In this document: positions 31,942-41,213 of the stretch, piece after piece
How the letters are laid out: the number at the start of each line of letters is the position of its first letter
How positions within the stretch are numbered: position 1 is the stretch's first letter
The notes under the pieces: generated by a model
The model's input: the letters and a program-made list of their open reading frames with translations, nothing else
What the model was told of the DNA's origin: nothing
Database searches by the model: none
Source: Gillisia sp. CAL575
Lineage (GTDB): Bacteria; Bacteroidota; Bacteroidia; Flavobacteriales; Flavobacteriaceae
Assembly: GCF_000403785.1 (NCBI RefSeq)
Contig: NZ_APHJ01000018.1
Location: 62,001-126,000, forward strand
DNA: 64,000 nucleotides
Direction of reading: 5' to 3'
Translations under genes and position numbers: made by a program

Positions 31942-32466
31942 ATGAAGCTCACAAAAGAAGAGAAAAAATTCTGGCAAAGGCATTTTCACATTGAAAAAGC
32001 AGAAGATATTCCCAAAGAATGGGGCACCTTCAAAAGGATAGATTCCGAAGAAGATGACGATTTCTTCTATTTTCTTAGCTTACGTGTTACTTCTATCTTG
32101 GAGATTCATCTAAAAGAAACACTGGTTACAGATGCAGGTATCAAACATATTAGCAAGTTCAAGGATTTAGAAATTCTGTATTTAAGAAACCATAAAAAAA
32201 TCACCAAAGAAAGCATTCCGTATTTTAATAAAATGGAATCTTTATTAAGCTTAAACATCACCAAAACAAAAATCACCCTTACCGATATATGTGAACTTTT
32301 AAACAATCAAAGTCTAAAAGAAGTGTTTTTGGATTCAGAAGACAAAGAAGAAAACATACTTGAAAAAGCATTTGAGTTAAAAGAACGTATGCCTAATTGC
32401 AATGTCTATCTGGATACTTCTTTTAATACCGATGTATTTGGCAATCCATTAAAACCTATTTTTTAA
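31942..32466 (+). CDS. Leucine-rich-repeat-like protein
   Basis: 174 residues from ATG 31942; the in-frame Met at 31909 would begin inside the avd remnant and is not favoured. The N-terminus is charged and helical (TKEEKKFWQRHFHIEKAEDIPKEW). The middle carries about three LRR-like units: LRVTSILEIHLKETLVTDAGIKHI, FKDLEILYLRNHKKITKESI and MESLLSLNITKTKITLTDI. There is no signal peptide, so it is cytosolic. It may be a protein-binding or immunity-type factor; no specific function is claimed. Confidence 0.6.
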   Translation: MKLTKEEKKFWQRHFHIEKAEDIPKEWGTFKRIDSEEDDDFFYFLSLRVTSILEIHLKETLVTDAGIKHISKFKDLEILYLRNHKKITKESIPYFNKMESLLSLNITKTKITLTDICELLNNQSLKEVFLDSEDKEENILEKAFELKERMPNCNVYLDTSFNTDVFGNPLKPIF

Positions 32467-32967
32467 TTTTCATAACTAATCATAATAAATATACAAAATC
32501 TTAATTTCTATAAAAAGGCACTCATTATCACGATGTTTTAATTTACAGTCAACATCCAGGCACAGGTGGATATTACAGTTTGAATGACGCCACTTTTAGG
32601 TTTTAATTTTATTGATTTATTTTTAGCTCCCGGTTGACTAACCAATCACCTTTCCCGAAATACCAATTATTCCAATTCTCATTTCTTCCTAAAAGTCCTC
32701 TTCATTTCCCTCACCAAAATCTTCAAAATATTACAAAGCATTCCAGCCAGAAGCACATATAATTCTTTCTTAATTCCAATGATTTAATCAAGATATTCAG
32801 TATTGAAAATGCCAGGGGTTTAAGTTGGGTTTTTCAGACACTTATTCTGATTCATCTCGATTGGACAAAAAACAAAGTTCTATCAAAATTACACCAACGT
32901 TTTGTATGCAATCGAATATACCATATTAATAAAAAACCCTTCAGGATAAATCAAGATTTCGTTTTAT
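32467..32967. other. Gene-free stretch
   Basis: About 500 bp between the LRR-like gene and the convergent amidase. All frames are closed by frequent stops and I see no strong hairpin, repeat or RNA gene. It is likely decayed DNA at the join between accessory cargo and the transfer region. Confidence 0.5.
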
Positions 32968-33627
32968 TTATCTAAAATCCAAACTTTCCCGAATAGCAAC
33001 TAATATAGAATAAGCAATTTGATTTATATTTTCTAGGTTACTCAACCATTTTTCCTCTTCCCAATTACTTAAAAATCCCAATTCTACCAACACCGATGGA
33101 TAAAATCCAATAGATTCCTGAAGTACCTGAAAATTGGAAAATTTGACACCCCTACTTTTTAATCCCAATTCTTTACTGAGTTCTTTTTGGATTTGGTAAG
33201 CAAATAGGATCGACTCTTTGGACTGCTGGGATCTGATGTTGGATACATAAGCTTCAAGTCCGTGGGCATTGGGATTATTGGAATGATTACAGTGCAACGA
33301 GATAAAGACATCGGCTTTTAAAGCTTTTGCAAGTTTAGTCCTGTCATTTAAAGAGATTAAGCTGTCTTTATATCTCGTGAGGTATATTTTAAATCCATTT
33401 TCTGGAGAAGACTTACTTATTTCTATCATCTTCCGGGCTATTTTCAATACCACTTCTTTTTCCTTATTTCCATTGATTCCAATTGCACCTGGGTCACTTC
33501 CTCCATGTCCGGGATCTACAACAATGGTAATTTGATCCTTTTCCACCGTCTGAGAGTAATTTTCAATTGGGAAAAAAGCTATAGTGCTTAAAAAAAAGAT
33601 GCTGAATATTGACTTCCTGAGTTCCAT
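32968..33627 (-). CDS. N-acetylmuramoyl-L-alanine amidase (Amidase_3)
   Basis: 219 residues with a signal peptide (about 1-25, ending ENYSQ). The zinc amidase motifs are complete: ITIVVDPGHGGSDPGAIG (first His), EKEVVLKIAR (Glu), ADVFISLHCNHSN (second His) and PSVLVELGFLSNWEEEKWL (catalytic Glu). It cleaves the amide bond between MurNAc and the stem peptide in the periplasm. It lies divergent from traE across a 193-bp region with a 22-bp palindrome, so it probably opens the wall locally for the conjugation channel. A resident cell-division amidase is the alternative. Confidence 0.9.
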   Translation of the reverse strand: MELRKSIFSIFFLSTIAFFPIENYSQTVEKDQITIVVDPGHGGSDPGAIGINGNKEKEVVLKIARKMIEISKSSPENGFKIYLTRYKDSLISLNDRTKLAKALKADVFISLHCNHSNNPNAHGLEAYVSNIRSQQSKESILFAYQIQKELSKELGLKSRGVKFSNFQVLQESIGFYPSVLVELGFLSNWEEEKWLSNLENINQIAYSILVAIRESLDFR

Positions 33628-33689
33628 AAATGATTCTTTGTTTCAACAAAATTCAAAGAATCAATCTATTTTTTAACAATCTTCCAAAG

Positions 33690-33711
33690 TTTAACATGAG
33701 CTCACGTTAAA
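33690..33711. promoter_or_regulatory. 22-bp near-perfect palindrome between amidase and traE
   Basis: Left arm TTTAACATGAG (33690-33700) and right arm CTCACGTTAAA (33701-33711) pair at 10 of 11 positions around a GAGCTC centre. It is midway in the divergent region, 63 bp from the amidase start and 110 bp from traE, so it is a candidate operator for the transfer genes. Confidence 0.5.
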
Positions 33712-33772
33712 GTTTGAACATTTAGCCCCATCCTTTCCTTTTCACAATAAATTTCATAAAAATTCATCATCA

Positions 33773-33791
33773 AGTGGTCTCATCAACCACT
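33773..33791 (+). promoter_or_regulatory. Small hairpin in the traE leader
   Basis: AGTGGT (33773-33778) and ACCACT (33786-33791) flank a 7-nt loop 30 bp before the traE start, followed by CTCTGCGAGAG with short complementary ends. It may be a leader structure or a protein site. Confidence 0.25.
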
Positions 33792-33820
33792 CTGCGAGAG
33801 CAGATCAAAAAACGTTCATT

Positions 33821-34108
33821 ATGAAAAAATCAATTTACCCAACACTTTTTTTATCTCTTTTTTCTATTCCACTTTTCGCACAAATTGGTGGAATAGAAAA
33901 TTCTGTATCGGATATTTCTGATACTGTTAGAACAATTTTCCCCATCCTTTTAGGAGTGATATTTCTTGTAGGATTCCTCTTTAATGCCGGTCATTTTTTT
34001 GGTGAAAACGCGGATCTAAAAAAAGGTATTACCAGGGTTTTAGTATTCGTGTTAATTGCAGGAGCAGTAGTGGGCATTTTCACCTACCTCATTTCAATCA
34101 CAGTATAA
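33821..34108 (+). CDS. traE: TraE, VirB2/TrbC-like pilin (DUF4134)
   Basis: 95 residues: signal peptide (about 1-21, ending LFAQ), a short polar linker, then two hydrophobic helices (about 40-58, IFPILLGVIFLVGFLFNAGHFF, and about 72-93, VLVFVLIAGAVVGIFTYLI), the build of VirB2/TrbC pilins. In Bacteroidetes conjugative transposons this DUF4134 protein is TraE, first of the main transfer operon, in the order seen here. It presumably assembles in the conjugation apparatus. TraF follows after 35 bp. Confidence 0.85.
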   Translation: MKKSIYPTLFLSLFSIPLFAQIGGIENSVSDISDTVRTIFPILLGVIFLVGFLFNAGHFFGENADLKKGITRVLVFVLIAGAVVGIFTYLISITV

Positions 34109-34143
34109 TCAAGCCTTGTAAAGCTTTTAATTATCAATACACT

Positions 34144-34428
34144 ATGAAGAAATTTGAAATTTATAAAAACATCAGGAAAAGAGCACTGATATGGGGCTTG
34201 CCCATTTCGCTCTTTGCGCTAATAATGCTTTCTATAGTGGGATCGCTGCTAATAGTTATTTTTTCATTCAGTCTTACTGTGATAGTCGGAATATTCATTT
34301 TTAATGCCGCATTGTATATCGCACTTACCAGAATTACGAATTCTCCTCAGCTATTTCATTATTCAAAGGTGTTTCCCGAGATCATCAGCAATAAGAAATC
34401 AAATTTTTTCAGTTATGAGCAGGATTAA
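34144..34428 (+). CDS. traF: TraF, VirB3-like protein (DUF4133)
   Basis: 94 residues with a basic start (KKFEIYKNIRKRALIWGLP) and two close membrane helices (about 18-65), as in VirB3/DUF4133 inner-membrane components. The end overlaps the traG start by 14 bp, as VirB3 and VirB4 genes are often coupled or fused. Function follows from family and order, with no catalytic motif expected. Confidence 0.82.
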   Translation: MKKFEIYKNIRKRALIWGLPISLFALIMLSIVGSLLIVIFSFSLTVIVGIFIFNAALYIALTRITNSPQLFHYSKVFPEIISNKKSNFFSYEQD

Positions 34429-36823
34429 TCTAACATCTCATCCACCTATAGCCAATATTCAGGAGAATATTGTATTTACCGGAAATGGTAATGTGGCTCT
34501 TTGCTATGAAATCAAATTACCGGAGATCCATTCTTTATCTGAAAAGGATTTTGAGGATCTGCATACTAGCTGGTTTCAGGCTTTAAAGTCTTTGCCTGTT
34601 GGTTCCATCGTTCATAAACAGGATGTCTATCAAAAAATGAAATATTCCTCTACAGACTTACCCAATACTACTTTTCTTGAAAAAGCTACCTATCAACATT
34701 TTAAGGGGCGGGATTATATTATACACGATTGTTACGTGTTTTTTATCTACACCAAGAACAGGGCTTTAAATAATTCAAAATTTGTAAATCCTTTTCGAAA
34801 TATCTTAAAGCAGATCCCTCAGCAGTTGGATGAGAACGTTCATAGTTTTATTGGAGCTGTAAGCGATTCGGTTTCCTATATAAATAATAGCCGTAAGCTT
34901 CAACTTTTACCACTTTCTTCCGAAAAAATCAAGGAAATCTGTAACACTTATTTCAACGGATTTAATCAGGATTTCGATGCTGATATTCTATTAGATAAAT
35001 CCCACATCCATATTGGAGAAAATTATTTTGATGTTCTGGCCGTGAATAGTGAGCTATGTTTTGGAGAAAACGTTCAAAGCAGTAAGACCAATGAACATTT
35101 TACCTCAGACGATTTCAAGTTTCACCAAGGATTTATAGACGGTCTCGGTCTTACTTTGAATGAGAACCATATTATAAACCAGCTTATTTATTTAGATGAT
35201 AAACAGAAATGGCGAAAACTTCTGGATAAGAAAATAGAAGAGCTTAGTAAAAGTTCCAATTTCGGATCGCAGAACAAAGTAGTGCTTAAAAAGATCCAGC
35301 AGATTCTGGAACAGATCAATGCTGATGACAGCTCACGCATAATTCGCGGACAATTAAATGTAATTTATTGGGCTGCGGAATCTAAAGAGCTCAAAAAAAT
35401 AGCCTCTAAGATAAAGACCGAATTCAAGGAACTCGATATCATTCCTTACTCACCGGGAGGGGAAGAGCGTAAGAATTATTTTCTGAATAGCTTTTTCTGC
35501 TTTTCCCCCAATTTTTCAAATGAAGATCTGTATGTAACCGATCTTAAACATGCACTCTGCCTGTTTATTAATAACACCAACTATAAATCGGATTTCACAG
35601 GGGTTATTTTCAATGATCGAGAGTTTAATATTCCTGTACTTAAAGATGTTTGGGATGAGAAGAAAAAACGGATTAAAGCAAGGAACTTTGCCATTTTCGC
35701 ACCCACGGGTGAAGGGAAATCTTTCCTAGCCAATAACATCCTCCGTCAGTATTTCGAAACCGGAGTGCGTTTAGTGATTATTGACCTTGGTGGTTCCTAT
35801 ACCAAATTTGCCAAATTATATCCTGGCCAATATACCATTCTACGTTATGAGAGCGGTAAAAATTTAGGAATAAATCCATTTTATATAAGTAGCCTGGATG
35901 ATTTGAGTCCGGAAAGGCTGGAAGATCTATCGGTCTTTATTTTTGAACTTTTTGCTTCAGATGTAAAAATTAGCCGAAGTCAATCGGTTTCCGCTAAAAA
36001 GATTCTGCTTCATTATTATCAGACTTTACCAAGCCAGCATTCCTTGGAGAGTTTTTATCGGTTTATAGAAAACAATCAGAAAACCCTGCTTACGGATCTA
36101 AGTATCCATTCAGATTATTTCAACATTCAAAACTTCCTGCACATCATGTCAGAATATGTGGGAGATGGTCTTTATAGTTTTCTTTTTGAAGCAGGAGAAG
36201 ATCAGACCTATAAAATTGAAGATAAACGGCTAATTGTTTTTGAACTGGATGAAGTAAAGGATAATAAAGAGGTCCTTTCTGTAATGCTGAAATTGATAAA
36301 ATCGGCCATTCAGCGTACCATCTGGAAAAATAGGGCAGAGAAGGGGATCATCCTTTTTGATGAGTTCGCGAAGCAACTGAAGTTCGAGAATGTATTGGAA
36401 AGCGTGGAATTCTACTATCAGGCAATCCGGAAGCAGAATGGGGCAATTGGTATTATCCTACAGTCCATCAACCAGCTTCCGAATAATTCCGTTTCAGCAA
36501 GCATCTTGGAAAACACTCAGGTGATCTACAGCCTTCATAATGAAAAAGGATATGATGAACTGCAGAAACGACTTAACCTCTCCAGTCATGATCTAAATCA
36601 ACTTAAGTCCATAAAAAACAACCTTACAGGCCCAAGAAAATACACCGAAATATTTATCAAGATAGGAAAGCAGAGCAATGTGTTCCGTCTGGAAGTTCCT
36701 AAAGAAGTTTATGCTGCCTACCTGACTGATGGTGTCGAAAATGAAGAAATAATGTCACTTTATGAAAAGCATCAGAATATGGAAAAAGCAATCACAGAAT
36801 TTATTAATCCAAAAATCAAGTAG
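34415..36823 (+). CDS. traG: TraG, VirB4-type conjugation ATPase
   Basis: 802 residues from ATG 34415, which overlaps the traF end by 14 bp. An in-frame Met at 34304 lies deep within traF and gives an unlikely N-terminus. The N-terminal domain (about 1-400) is the VirB4 membrane-associated part. The ATPase has Walker A APTGEGKSFLANNIL (about 430), VIIDLGGSYTKFAKL, and Walker B GIILFDEFAKQL (about 642), followed by the RKQNGAIGIILQSINQL sensor region. It energises substrate transfer and pilus assembly at the inner membrane. Length is typical for Bacteroidetes TraG. Confidence 0.93.
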   Translation: MSRINLTSHPPIANIQENIVFTGNGNVALCYEIKLPEIHSLSEKDFEDLHTSWFQALKSLPVGSIVHKQDVYQKMKYSSTDLPNTTFLEKATYQHFKGRDYIIHDCYVFFIYTKNRALNNSKFVNPFRNILKQIPQQLDENVHSFIGAVSDSVSYINNSRKLQLLPLSSEKIKEICNTYFNGFNQDFDADILLDKSHIHIGENYFDVLAVNSELCFGENVQSSKTNEHFTSDDFKFHQGFIDGLGLTLNENHIINQLIYLDDKQKWRKLLDKKIEELSKSSNFGSQNKVVLKKIQQILEQINADDSSRIIRGQLNVIYWAAESKELKKIASKIKTEFKELDIIPYSPGGEERKNYFLNSFFCFSPNFSNEDLYVTDLKHALCLFINNTNYKSDFTGVIFNDREFNIPVLKDVWDEKKKRIKARNFAIFAPTGEGKSFLANNILRQYFETGVRLVIIDLGGSYTKFAKLYPGQYTILRYESGKNLGINPFYISSLDDLSPERLEDLSVFIFELFASDVKISRSQSVSAKKILLHYYQTLPSQHSLESFYRFIENNQKTLLTDLSIHSDYFNIQNFLHIMSEYVGDGLYSFLFEAGEDQTYKIEDKRLIVFELDEVKDNKEVLSVMLKLIKSAIQRTIWKNRAEKGIILFDEFAKQLKFENVLESVEFYYQAIRKQNGAIGIILQSINQLPNNSVSASILENTQVIYSLHNEKGYDELQKRLNLSSHDLNQLKSIKNNLTGPRKYTEIFIKIGKQSNVFRLEVPKEVYAAYLTDGVENEEIMSLYEKHQNMEKAITEFINPKIK

Positions 36824-36824
36824 T

Positions 36825-37457
36825 ATGAAAATTTCACAGAAAATTCAAGAACACTTAAAGATTAAGAGTGTCGTGAGCAAAATTAAAATTAAGACCATTT
36901 TAGTCTTAATGACCATTGTCTTATTAATGCCTGGCCGTGCTGCGGCTCAGGGAATGCCAGTTTATGATAACACTAATTTTATAAGCCTGGCCAAATCGCT
37001 GATAGAATCGGCGAAACAGACATCGCAATTGCTTAAAACGGTAGATTTTCTAAAACAACAGAAGGAAAATCTGGAAAAAGTAAACAGCGTAATCAAGCAG
37101 TTGAAAGCTGTACGCGAGATCACAGAAAATAATCAGCGTCTTTTCAATGTAGTTCGGGATGACCTTCGGGAAATTCTCAACTCTCCGTATATCAAAGCCG
37201 AAGAAGTTACTCGAATCTCTGATTCGTTCAACGCCATCATCAACAACTCCCTGGAAGACCTGGATTTTATTGATGAAGTTCTTTCCAGCGACTATTTAAA
37301 AATGACCGATGCGGAACGAGCGATTATTCTTAAAGAAAAAGAACTCAGCTCGAAAGAGATGGTAGCGGAGATCAATCAAAAGATCTTAAGGTATCAGGAT
37401 ATAATTTCATTTAGGGAAATGCAGGACAAGATCAATAACAGGGAATCAAATTACTAA
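36825..37457 (+). CDS. traI: TraI-type conjugal transfer protein (DUF4141)
   Basis: 210 residues from ATG 36825, directly after the traG stop; an upstream in-frame Met lies within traG. A basic segment and signal-type helix (about 22-40, TILVLMTIVLLMPGRAAAQG) precede a helical, coiled mature part (SLAKSLIESAKQTSQLLKTVDFLKQQKENLEKVNSVI). This is the DUF4141 protein, resembling VirB5/TrbJ secreted coiled-coil components. It is probably periplasmic or pilus-tip associated. TraJ follows after 3 bp. The traH gene of CTnDOT has no counterpart here. Confidence 0.8.
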   Translation: MKISQKIQEHLKIKSVVSKIKIKTILVLMTIVLLMPGRAAAQGMPVYDNTNFISLAKSLIESAKQTSQLLKTVDFLKQQKENLEKVNSVIKQLKAVREITENNQRLFNVVRDDLREILNSPYIKAEEVTRISDSFNAIINNSLEDLDFIDEVLSSDYLKMTDAERAIILKEKELSSKEMVAEINQKILRYQDIISFREMQDKINNRESNY

Positions 37458-37460
37458 CCC

Positions 37461-38303
37461 ATGGCTGCAGTTATTTTTTTAGGAATCGGGCTCGAATATG
37501 TAGACGCTGTTTTTCAAACTATAAAAAGCAGTGATTTCTCCCAATATACCATTACAGGGATGAAAAGCCTTGGCGTACTATTTTTTCTGGTGAATATTCT
37601 AAAAAAATACAATGAAGGCATTGCGGAAAATTCAGGCTACACCTGGGGATTGAGTCCCGGGGAACTTGCTAAAAATTTTGCGGTTGTTCTGCTGGTCATT
37701 TTTTCAACCCAAGTGTTAGGAGTTTTTGACGGAATCTTGGTGGCTGTTGAATCTAATTATCGGGATACGGCACCCGCGCTCATCCCTCTGCAGCTTCAAG
37801 ATATAGATATTGAACAGGACGTAGGTGCACTGGAAGCTGCGAAGAAAGCAATGGCATTATTGTATGAAGCCCTAGTAACTCCATTATACCCGGTAAAGGT
37901 TATCTCTTTTGTTTTAGGGCTGTTTTTATGGGTTCTGGATCTTTTTATTTACCCGTTGTTTTTAGCGGAAAGGTATTTTTTACTAGGGATCATGCAAGCT
38001 TTTTTTCCTTTGGTGATCAGTCTCGCTGTTTTTGAAAAATTCCGCACGATGGCCTATAATTTTTTCAGACTGTATGCAGGGGTGTACATGCTTGTACCGG
38101 CATTTTTTCTGGTAAATATTTTCGTGAATACGCTTTATTCAGAGATCAACATTAATTTTTGGTCAAACCTTCTGGGCTCATCATCAGATAATAGTATTAT
38201 AAAAATCATTGTAGAAGCCGGCTCAATTGGTTTTATCGTATTTCTAAAATTCAAGCTTTATACCCGTGCAACTTCATTCACCCTTAAACTCTTTACATCT
38301 TAA
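37461..38303 (+). CDS. traJ: TraJ, VirB6/TrbL-like polytopic protein
   Basis: 280 residues with about six hydrophobic segments, including SLGVLFFLVNILKKY, FAVVLLVIFSTQVLGVFDGIL, VISFVLGLFLWVLDLFIYPLFL, GIMQAFFPLVISLAVF and YMLVPAFFLVNIFVNTLY. The family forms the inner-membrane channel part of the conjugation system. Its position between the DUF4141 gene and traK is the standard Bacteroidetes order. The sequence shows no truncation. Confidence 0.85.
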   Translation: MAAVIFLGIGLEYVDAVFQTIKSSDFSQYTITGMKSLGVLFFLVNILKKYNEGIAENSGYTWGLSPGELAKNFAVVLLVIFSTQVLGVFDGILVAVESNYRDTAPALIPLQLQDIDIEQDVGALEAAKKAMALLYEALVTPLYPVKVISFVLGLFLWVLDLFIYPLFLAERYFLLGIMQAFFPLVISLAVFEKFRTMAYNFFRLYAGVYMLVPAFFLVNIFVNTLYSEININFWSNLLGSSSDNSIIKIIVEAGSIGFIVFLKFKLYTRATSFTLKLFTS

Positions 38304-38322
38304 AAAGATTAATAACTAAGAA

Positions 38323-38937
38323 ATGAAAACACCTTATAAAAATATTTACTCGGTACTTAAAATCAATCGGTTCGTAGTGATCAGCGTTGTTCTGATGGCA
38401 TTTTTCTCCACCTCAATTTCTGCATGGATTGTTTTTCAAATAAATCAGGAGGCCTTAAATAATGCTTTTGCTATTAATTCCGACGGAGCTGTAATTCCTT
38501 TAAAATGGGTGAGTCAGAAAGAAAATCTGAAGGTGGAGGCACTGGCGCATCTGGAATTATTCCATCGCTATTTTTATGATATCGATGCTAGCAATTATGA
38601 ACGAAATCTTGAAAAAGCACTATGGCTTGGGAATAGTTCGGTAGATAATTTATACCGTCAGAAAAAGGCAGATGGCGTCTATAATCGTTTGCTTCAGTAT
38701 TCTTTGGTACAGAATGTTCTAAGCATAGAATCTGAAGTAGATCTGGAAGTGGAACCTTACCAATTCAGGACTACTACAGTTTTTGAAATCAATAGGGGTT
38801 CTATTGTGGATACTTATGAACTGGTTTCCACCGGAAACCTGATTAAAGTTGATAGGAACTTCCCAAATAATACCCACGGACTGCTAATCACAAATTATTT
38901 TGAAAACACTTTAAAAAAGATAACTAATGAAAATTGA
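38323..38937 (+). CDS. traK: TraK, VirB8-like protein
   Basis: 204 residues. A cytosolic start (MKTPYKNIYSVLKINRF) leads to one membrane helix (about 17-36, VVISVVLMAFFSTSISAWIVF) and a periplasmic domain with the VirB8-like arrangement: LAHLELFHRYFYDID, RNLEKALWLGNSSVDNLYRQ, and strands FRTTTVFEINRG and DTYELVSTGNLIKV. VirB8-type proteins nucleate assembly of the secretion core. It overlaps traM by 11 bp. Confidence 0.85.
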   Translation: MKTPYKNIYSVLKINRFVVISVVLMAFFSTSISAWIVFQINQEALNNAFAINSDGAVIPLKWVSQKENLKVEALAHLELFHRYFYDIDASNYERNLEKALWLGNSSVDNLYRQKKADGVYNRLLQYSLVQNVLSIESEVDLEVEPYQFRTTTVFEINRGSIVDTYELVSTGNLIKVDRNFPNNTHGLLITNYFENTLKKITNEN

Positions 38938-39856
38938 GAAAAACAAAATCGTATTCGGGAGTGTGCTGGCATTGATCCTCATATTCATCATATCATATTC
39001 TGTTATTGTGATGGGGGATGGGGATAGTGAGTCTGAAACCCTCGAACAAACTGAAGTTCCTGAATTGAAACAGGATCAGAAAGAATACAAATCTAAGCTG
39101 GATGCGGTCAATGCACTTAAGGAGGTAAGGGAAACCAACGCGCCAAGCATCTATGATGAAAAACTGATAGATTCGCTTGGTTTTTATGATCCTGATTTAA
39201 GGGAAAAGGAAAAAGAGCGGATTGTGGACAGCATCTATAATTCTGGACGGATTAATTATACTGAAAACCGCTATCGTAATAGTGTAACTGAAAAGGCCAA
39301 TTCTACTGAAGTAATTGTGGACACCTCATTTATTCAGAATAAAGAAAATAAGATTGCCAGCAAGGAAATCGGCCTGGAACATCAGTTGTTTTTTAGTTCA
39401 AATCCGCTGAAGAATACTACTGTAACCATCCCAAAATCTGAAGAATTTATTTATGCAAAAGTGGATGGGGAGCAAATGGTTATGGTGAATAGCCGATTGC
39501 GTATGAGGTTGGTAAAAGAAACAGTAATCGATGGATTGGCTATTAAAAAGAACAGTCTTATTTATGGGTTTATCCATTTTCAGCCCAACCGTGCGATCAT
39601 CGAAATTGAGAATATCAATCAGCATCCGGTAAAACTGAAAGCTTACGATCTTCAGGATGGAAGTGAGGGTATTTATATAGAGAACAGTTTTCGAGCAGAT
39701 GCCACTAGAGAAGTAATTGGCGATGTGGTGGATGATATTAATATTGCAGGAGTTCCGCAGGTAGGAGGGATCAAAAAGATTTTTCAGAGAAATAATAAAA
39801 ATATCAAAGTGACTATTACCAATAACTATAAGCTCATTTTAAAACAGGTTAATTAA
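38927..39856 (+). CDS. traM: TraM, VirB10-like protein
   Basis: 309 residues. The N-terminus has one membrane helix (about 9-29, VFGSVLALILIFIISYSVIVM) after a short basic segment. A long charged, Glu/Lys-rich linker spans about 30-150, and the C-terminal domain (about 165-309) holds AKVDGEQMVMVNSRLRMRLVKE and IKKNSLIYGFIHFQPNRAIIEIENI. This is the VirB10-like scaffold (TraM, conjugative transposon family) that bridges inner and outer membranes. It is followed by TraN after 27 bp. Confidence 0.87.
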   Translation: MKIEKNKIVFGSVLALILIFIISYSVIVMGDGDSESETLEQTEVPELKQDQKEYKSKLDAVNALKEVRETNAPSIYDEKLIDSLGFYDPDLREKEKERIVDSIYNSGRINYTENRYRNSVTEKANSTEVIVDTSFIQNKENKIASKEIGLEHQLFFSSNPLKNTTVTIPKSEEFIYAKVDGEQMVMVNSRLRMRLVKETVIDGLAIKKNSLIYGFIHFQPNRAIIEIENINQHPVKLKAYDLQDGSEGIYIENSFRADATREVIGDVVDDINIAGVPQVGGIKKIFQRNNKNIKVTITNNYKLILKQVN

Positions 39857-39883
39857 AACTTATAAAAACTAAATTTTTAAGAA

Positions 39884-40738
39884 ATGAAAAATGCAATTTT
39901 AATAATACTATTGGTTCTGTCCTCGCTCAAATTATACAGCCAGAGTCTAAAATTGGACACTATTTACGCTAATGATCATAAGAATGTAGCCTTATTTTTT
40001 CCTTCTCCTATTCAGCAAGGAATTACAGGTTCAGAAAATTTTGTTTTCACTTATAATCGGGAGAAAGAACAACATTTCGGATTGCTGCAGGCCACACCTG
40101 GAAGAGTAAGTAACTTGCTTGTAATCAGTGATTCAGGAGCTATTTTTTCGTATATTGTAAAGTATTCCAACGATCTTAAAAAACTGAATTATTTTATTGC
40201 TGCATCCAATAGTATAGGCAATGTTATTCCGGTTTCTGAAGATAATGAAGACATCAAGAAAGATGAAGGTTTGAAGGAGGATTCAGCTAAAAGCATATCC
40301 TATTCTAATGAAAATTATTTCAGGAAGTTTTGTTCTTATTTAATTGAAAAGAAGCAAGGTATTGGAAAGATTAAAAAGCGAAAAAATGATATTGTTCTAA
40401 GCTTAGAAAATATTGTATTCGAGAAGGAGCAATTGTTTTTTGTGCTAGAAATTCAAAATAGATCTACTATAGATTATGAAGTAAACTTTCTGGAACTATC
40501 GGTGCAAACTGAGAAGAATGGAAAAAGGAAATCTATGCAAAAACTGGTTCAAGAGCCATCCCTGAAATTTCAAATGCCTGAGATAATTAAGGAAGGTCAA
40601 TCTGCCAGATTTATTTATGTACTGCCAAAATTTTCTATTGCAGATGATAAAGTGGTTATGCTAGATCTCAACGAAAAAAATGGTGAACGAAATTTAAAAC
40701 TGAAAGTTAAACAGCGTTTTATAAATAGTCCTAATTAA
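39884..40738 (+). CDS. traN: TraN, VirB9-like protein (DUF4138)
   Basis: 284 residues with a signal peptide (about 1-19, ILLVLSSLKLYSQ). The N-terminal domain begins with LDTIYANDHKNVALFFPSPI, the usual start of DUF4138, and the C-terminal domain is a beta sandwich (VLSLENIVFEKEQLFFVLEIQNRSTIDYEVNFLELSV, then FIYVLPKFSIADDKVVMLDL). It corresponds to VirB9 in the outer-membrane core complex. The TraO to TraQ genes that follow in CTnDOT are not recognisable here; a small lipoprotein gene comes next. Confidence 0.85.
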   Translation: MKNAILIILLVLSSLKLYSQSLKLDTIYANDHKNVALFFPSPIQQGITGSENFVFTYNREKEQHFGLLQATPGRVSNLLVISDSGAIFSYIVKYSNDLKKLNYFIAASNSIGNVIPVSEDNEDIKKDEGLKEDSAKSISYSNENYFRKFCSYLIEKKQGIGKIKKRKNDIVLSLENIVFEKEQLFFVLEIQNRSTIDYEVNFLELSVQTEKNGKRKSMQKLVQEPSLKFQMPEIIKEGQSARFIYVLPKFSIADDKVVMLDLNEKNGERNLKLKVKQRFINSPN

Positions 40739-40746
40739 AACTTATC

Positions 40747-41109
40747 ATGAGAAATTCAATTTTTATTTTGATTCTGACCACTTTTATTTCCTGTGGGGAA
40801 TCTCAAATGAGCCCTGCTGAAACTGCTCAGACTGTGGTAGAAAGTTTTTACCAAAAGCAAAATTCAGACTTAAAGAAATACACTACTTCTGAAAGTTATG
40901 AATCTTTCCTAAATGTGCAAGAACTGTTTACTCAGGAGAATACTGTTAAAAAGTCAAATTTTAATCTGATTCGCGACAGCATTAATGGAAACAATGCGTG
41001 GGTAAAATTCACTACCGCTTATGAGGAAAAACCGGAGATCTTTAAACTTATTAAGGATGAAGGTATGTGGAAGGTTACAGAGAGTGGAGTTAGAGAAAAA
41101 ATGTTTTAG
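40747..41109 (+). CDS. Small lipoprotein (DUF4878-like)
   Basis: 120 residues with a lipoprotein signal (ILILTTFISCGES, Cys16). The mature part, AETAQTVVESFYQKQNSDLKKYTTSESYESFL followed by strands DSINGNNAWVKFTTAYEEK and LIKDEGMWKV, has the NTF2-like alpha+beta form of DUF4878 lipoproteins. It starts 8 bp after traN, so it belongs to the tra transcript and may be an exclusion or core lipoprotein; that is inference from position. Confidence 0.65.
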   Translation: MRNSIFILILTTFISCGESQMSPAETAQTVVESFYQKQNSDLKKYTTSESYESFLNVQELFTQENTVKKSNFNLIRDSINGNNAWVKFTTAYEEKPEIFKLIKDEGMWKVTESGVREKMF

Positions 41110-41213
41110 AATTTTTCTAGCTGAAACATTGTTTTTTTGAATATTAGGATCCTCTATTGTGGTATTTCCAGTGCAAGACTATTTTTACTAATTTAGAGTG
41201 TCCAATGATCCTT

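Noticed and set aside
32118-32466. Template region or reverse transcriptase of the retroelement downstream of avd
   Set aside because: The gene there is LRR-like without a YxDD-type motif, and no near copy of the FISUMP 3' end is visible downstream.
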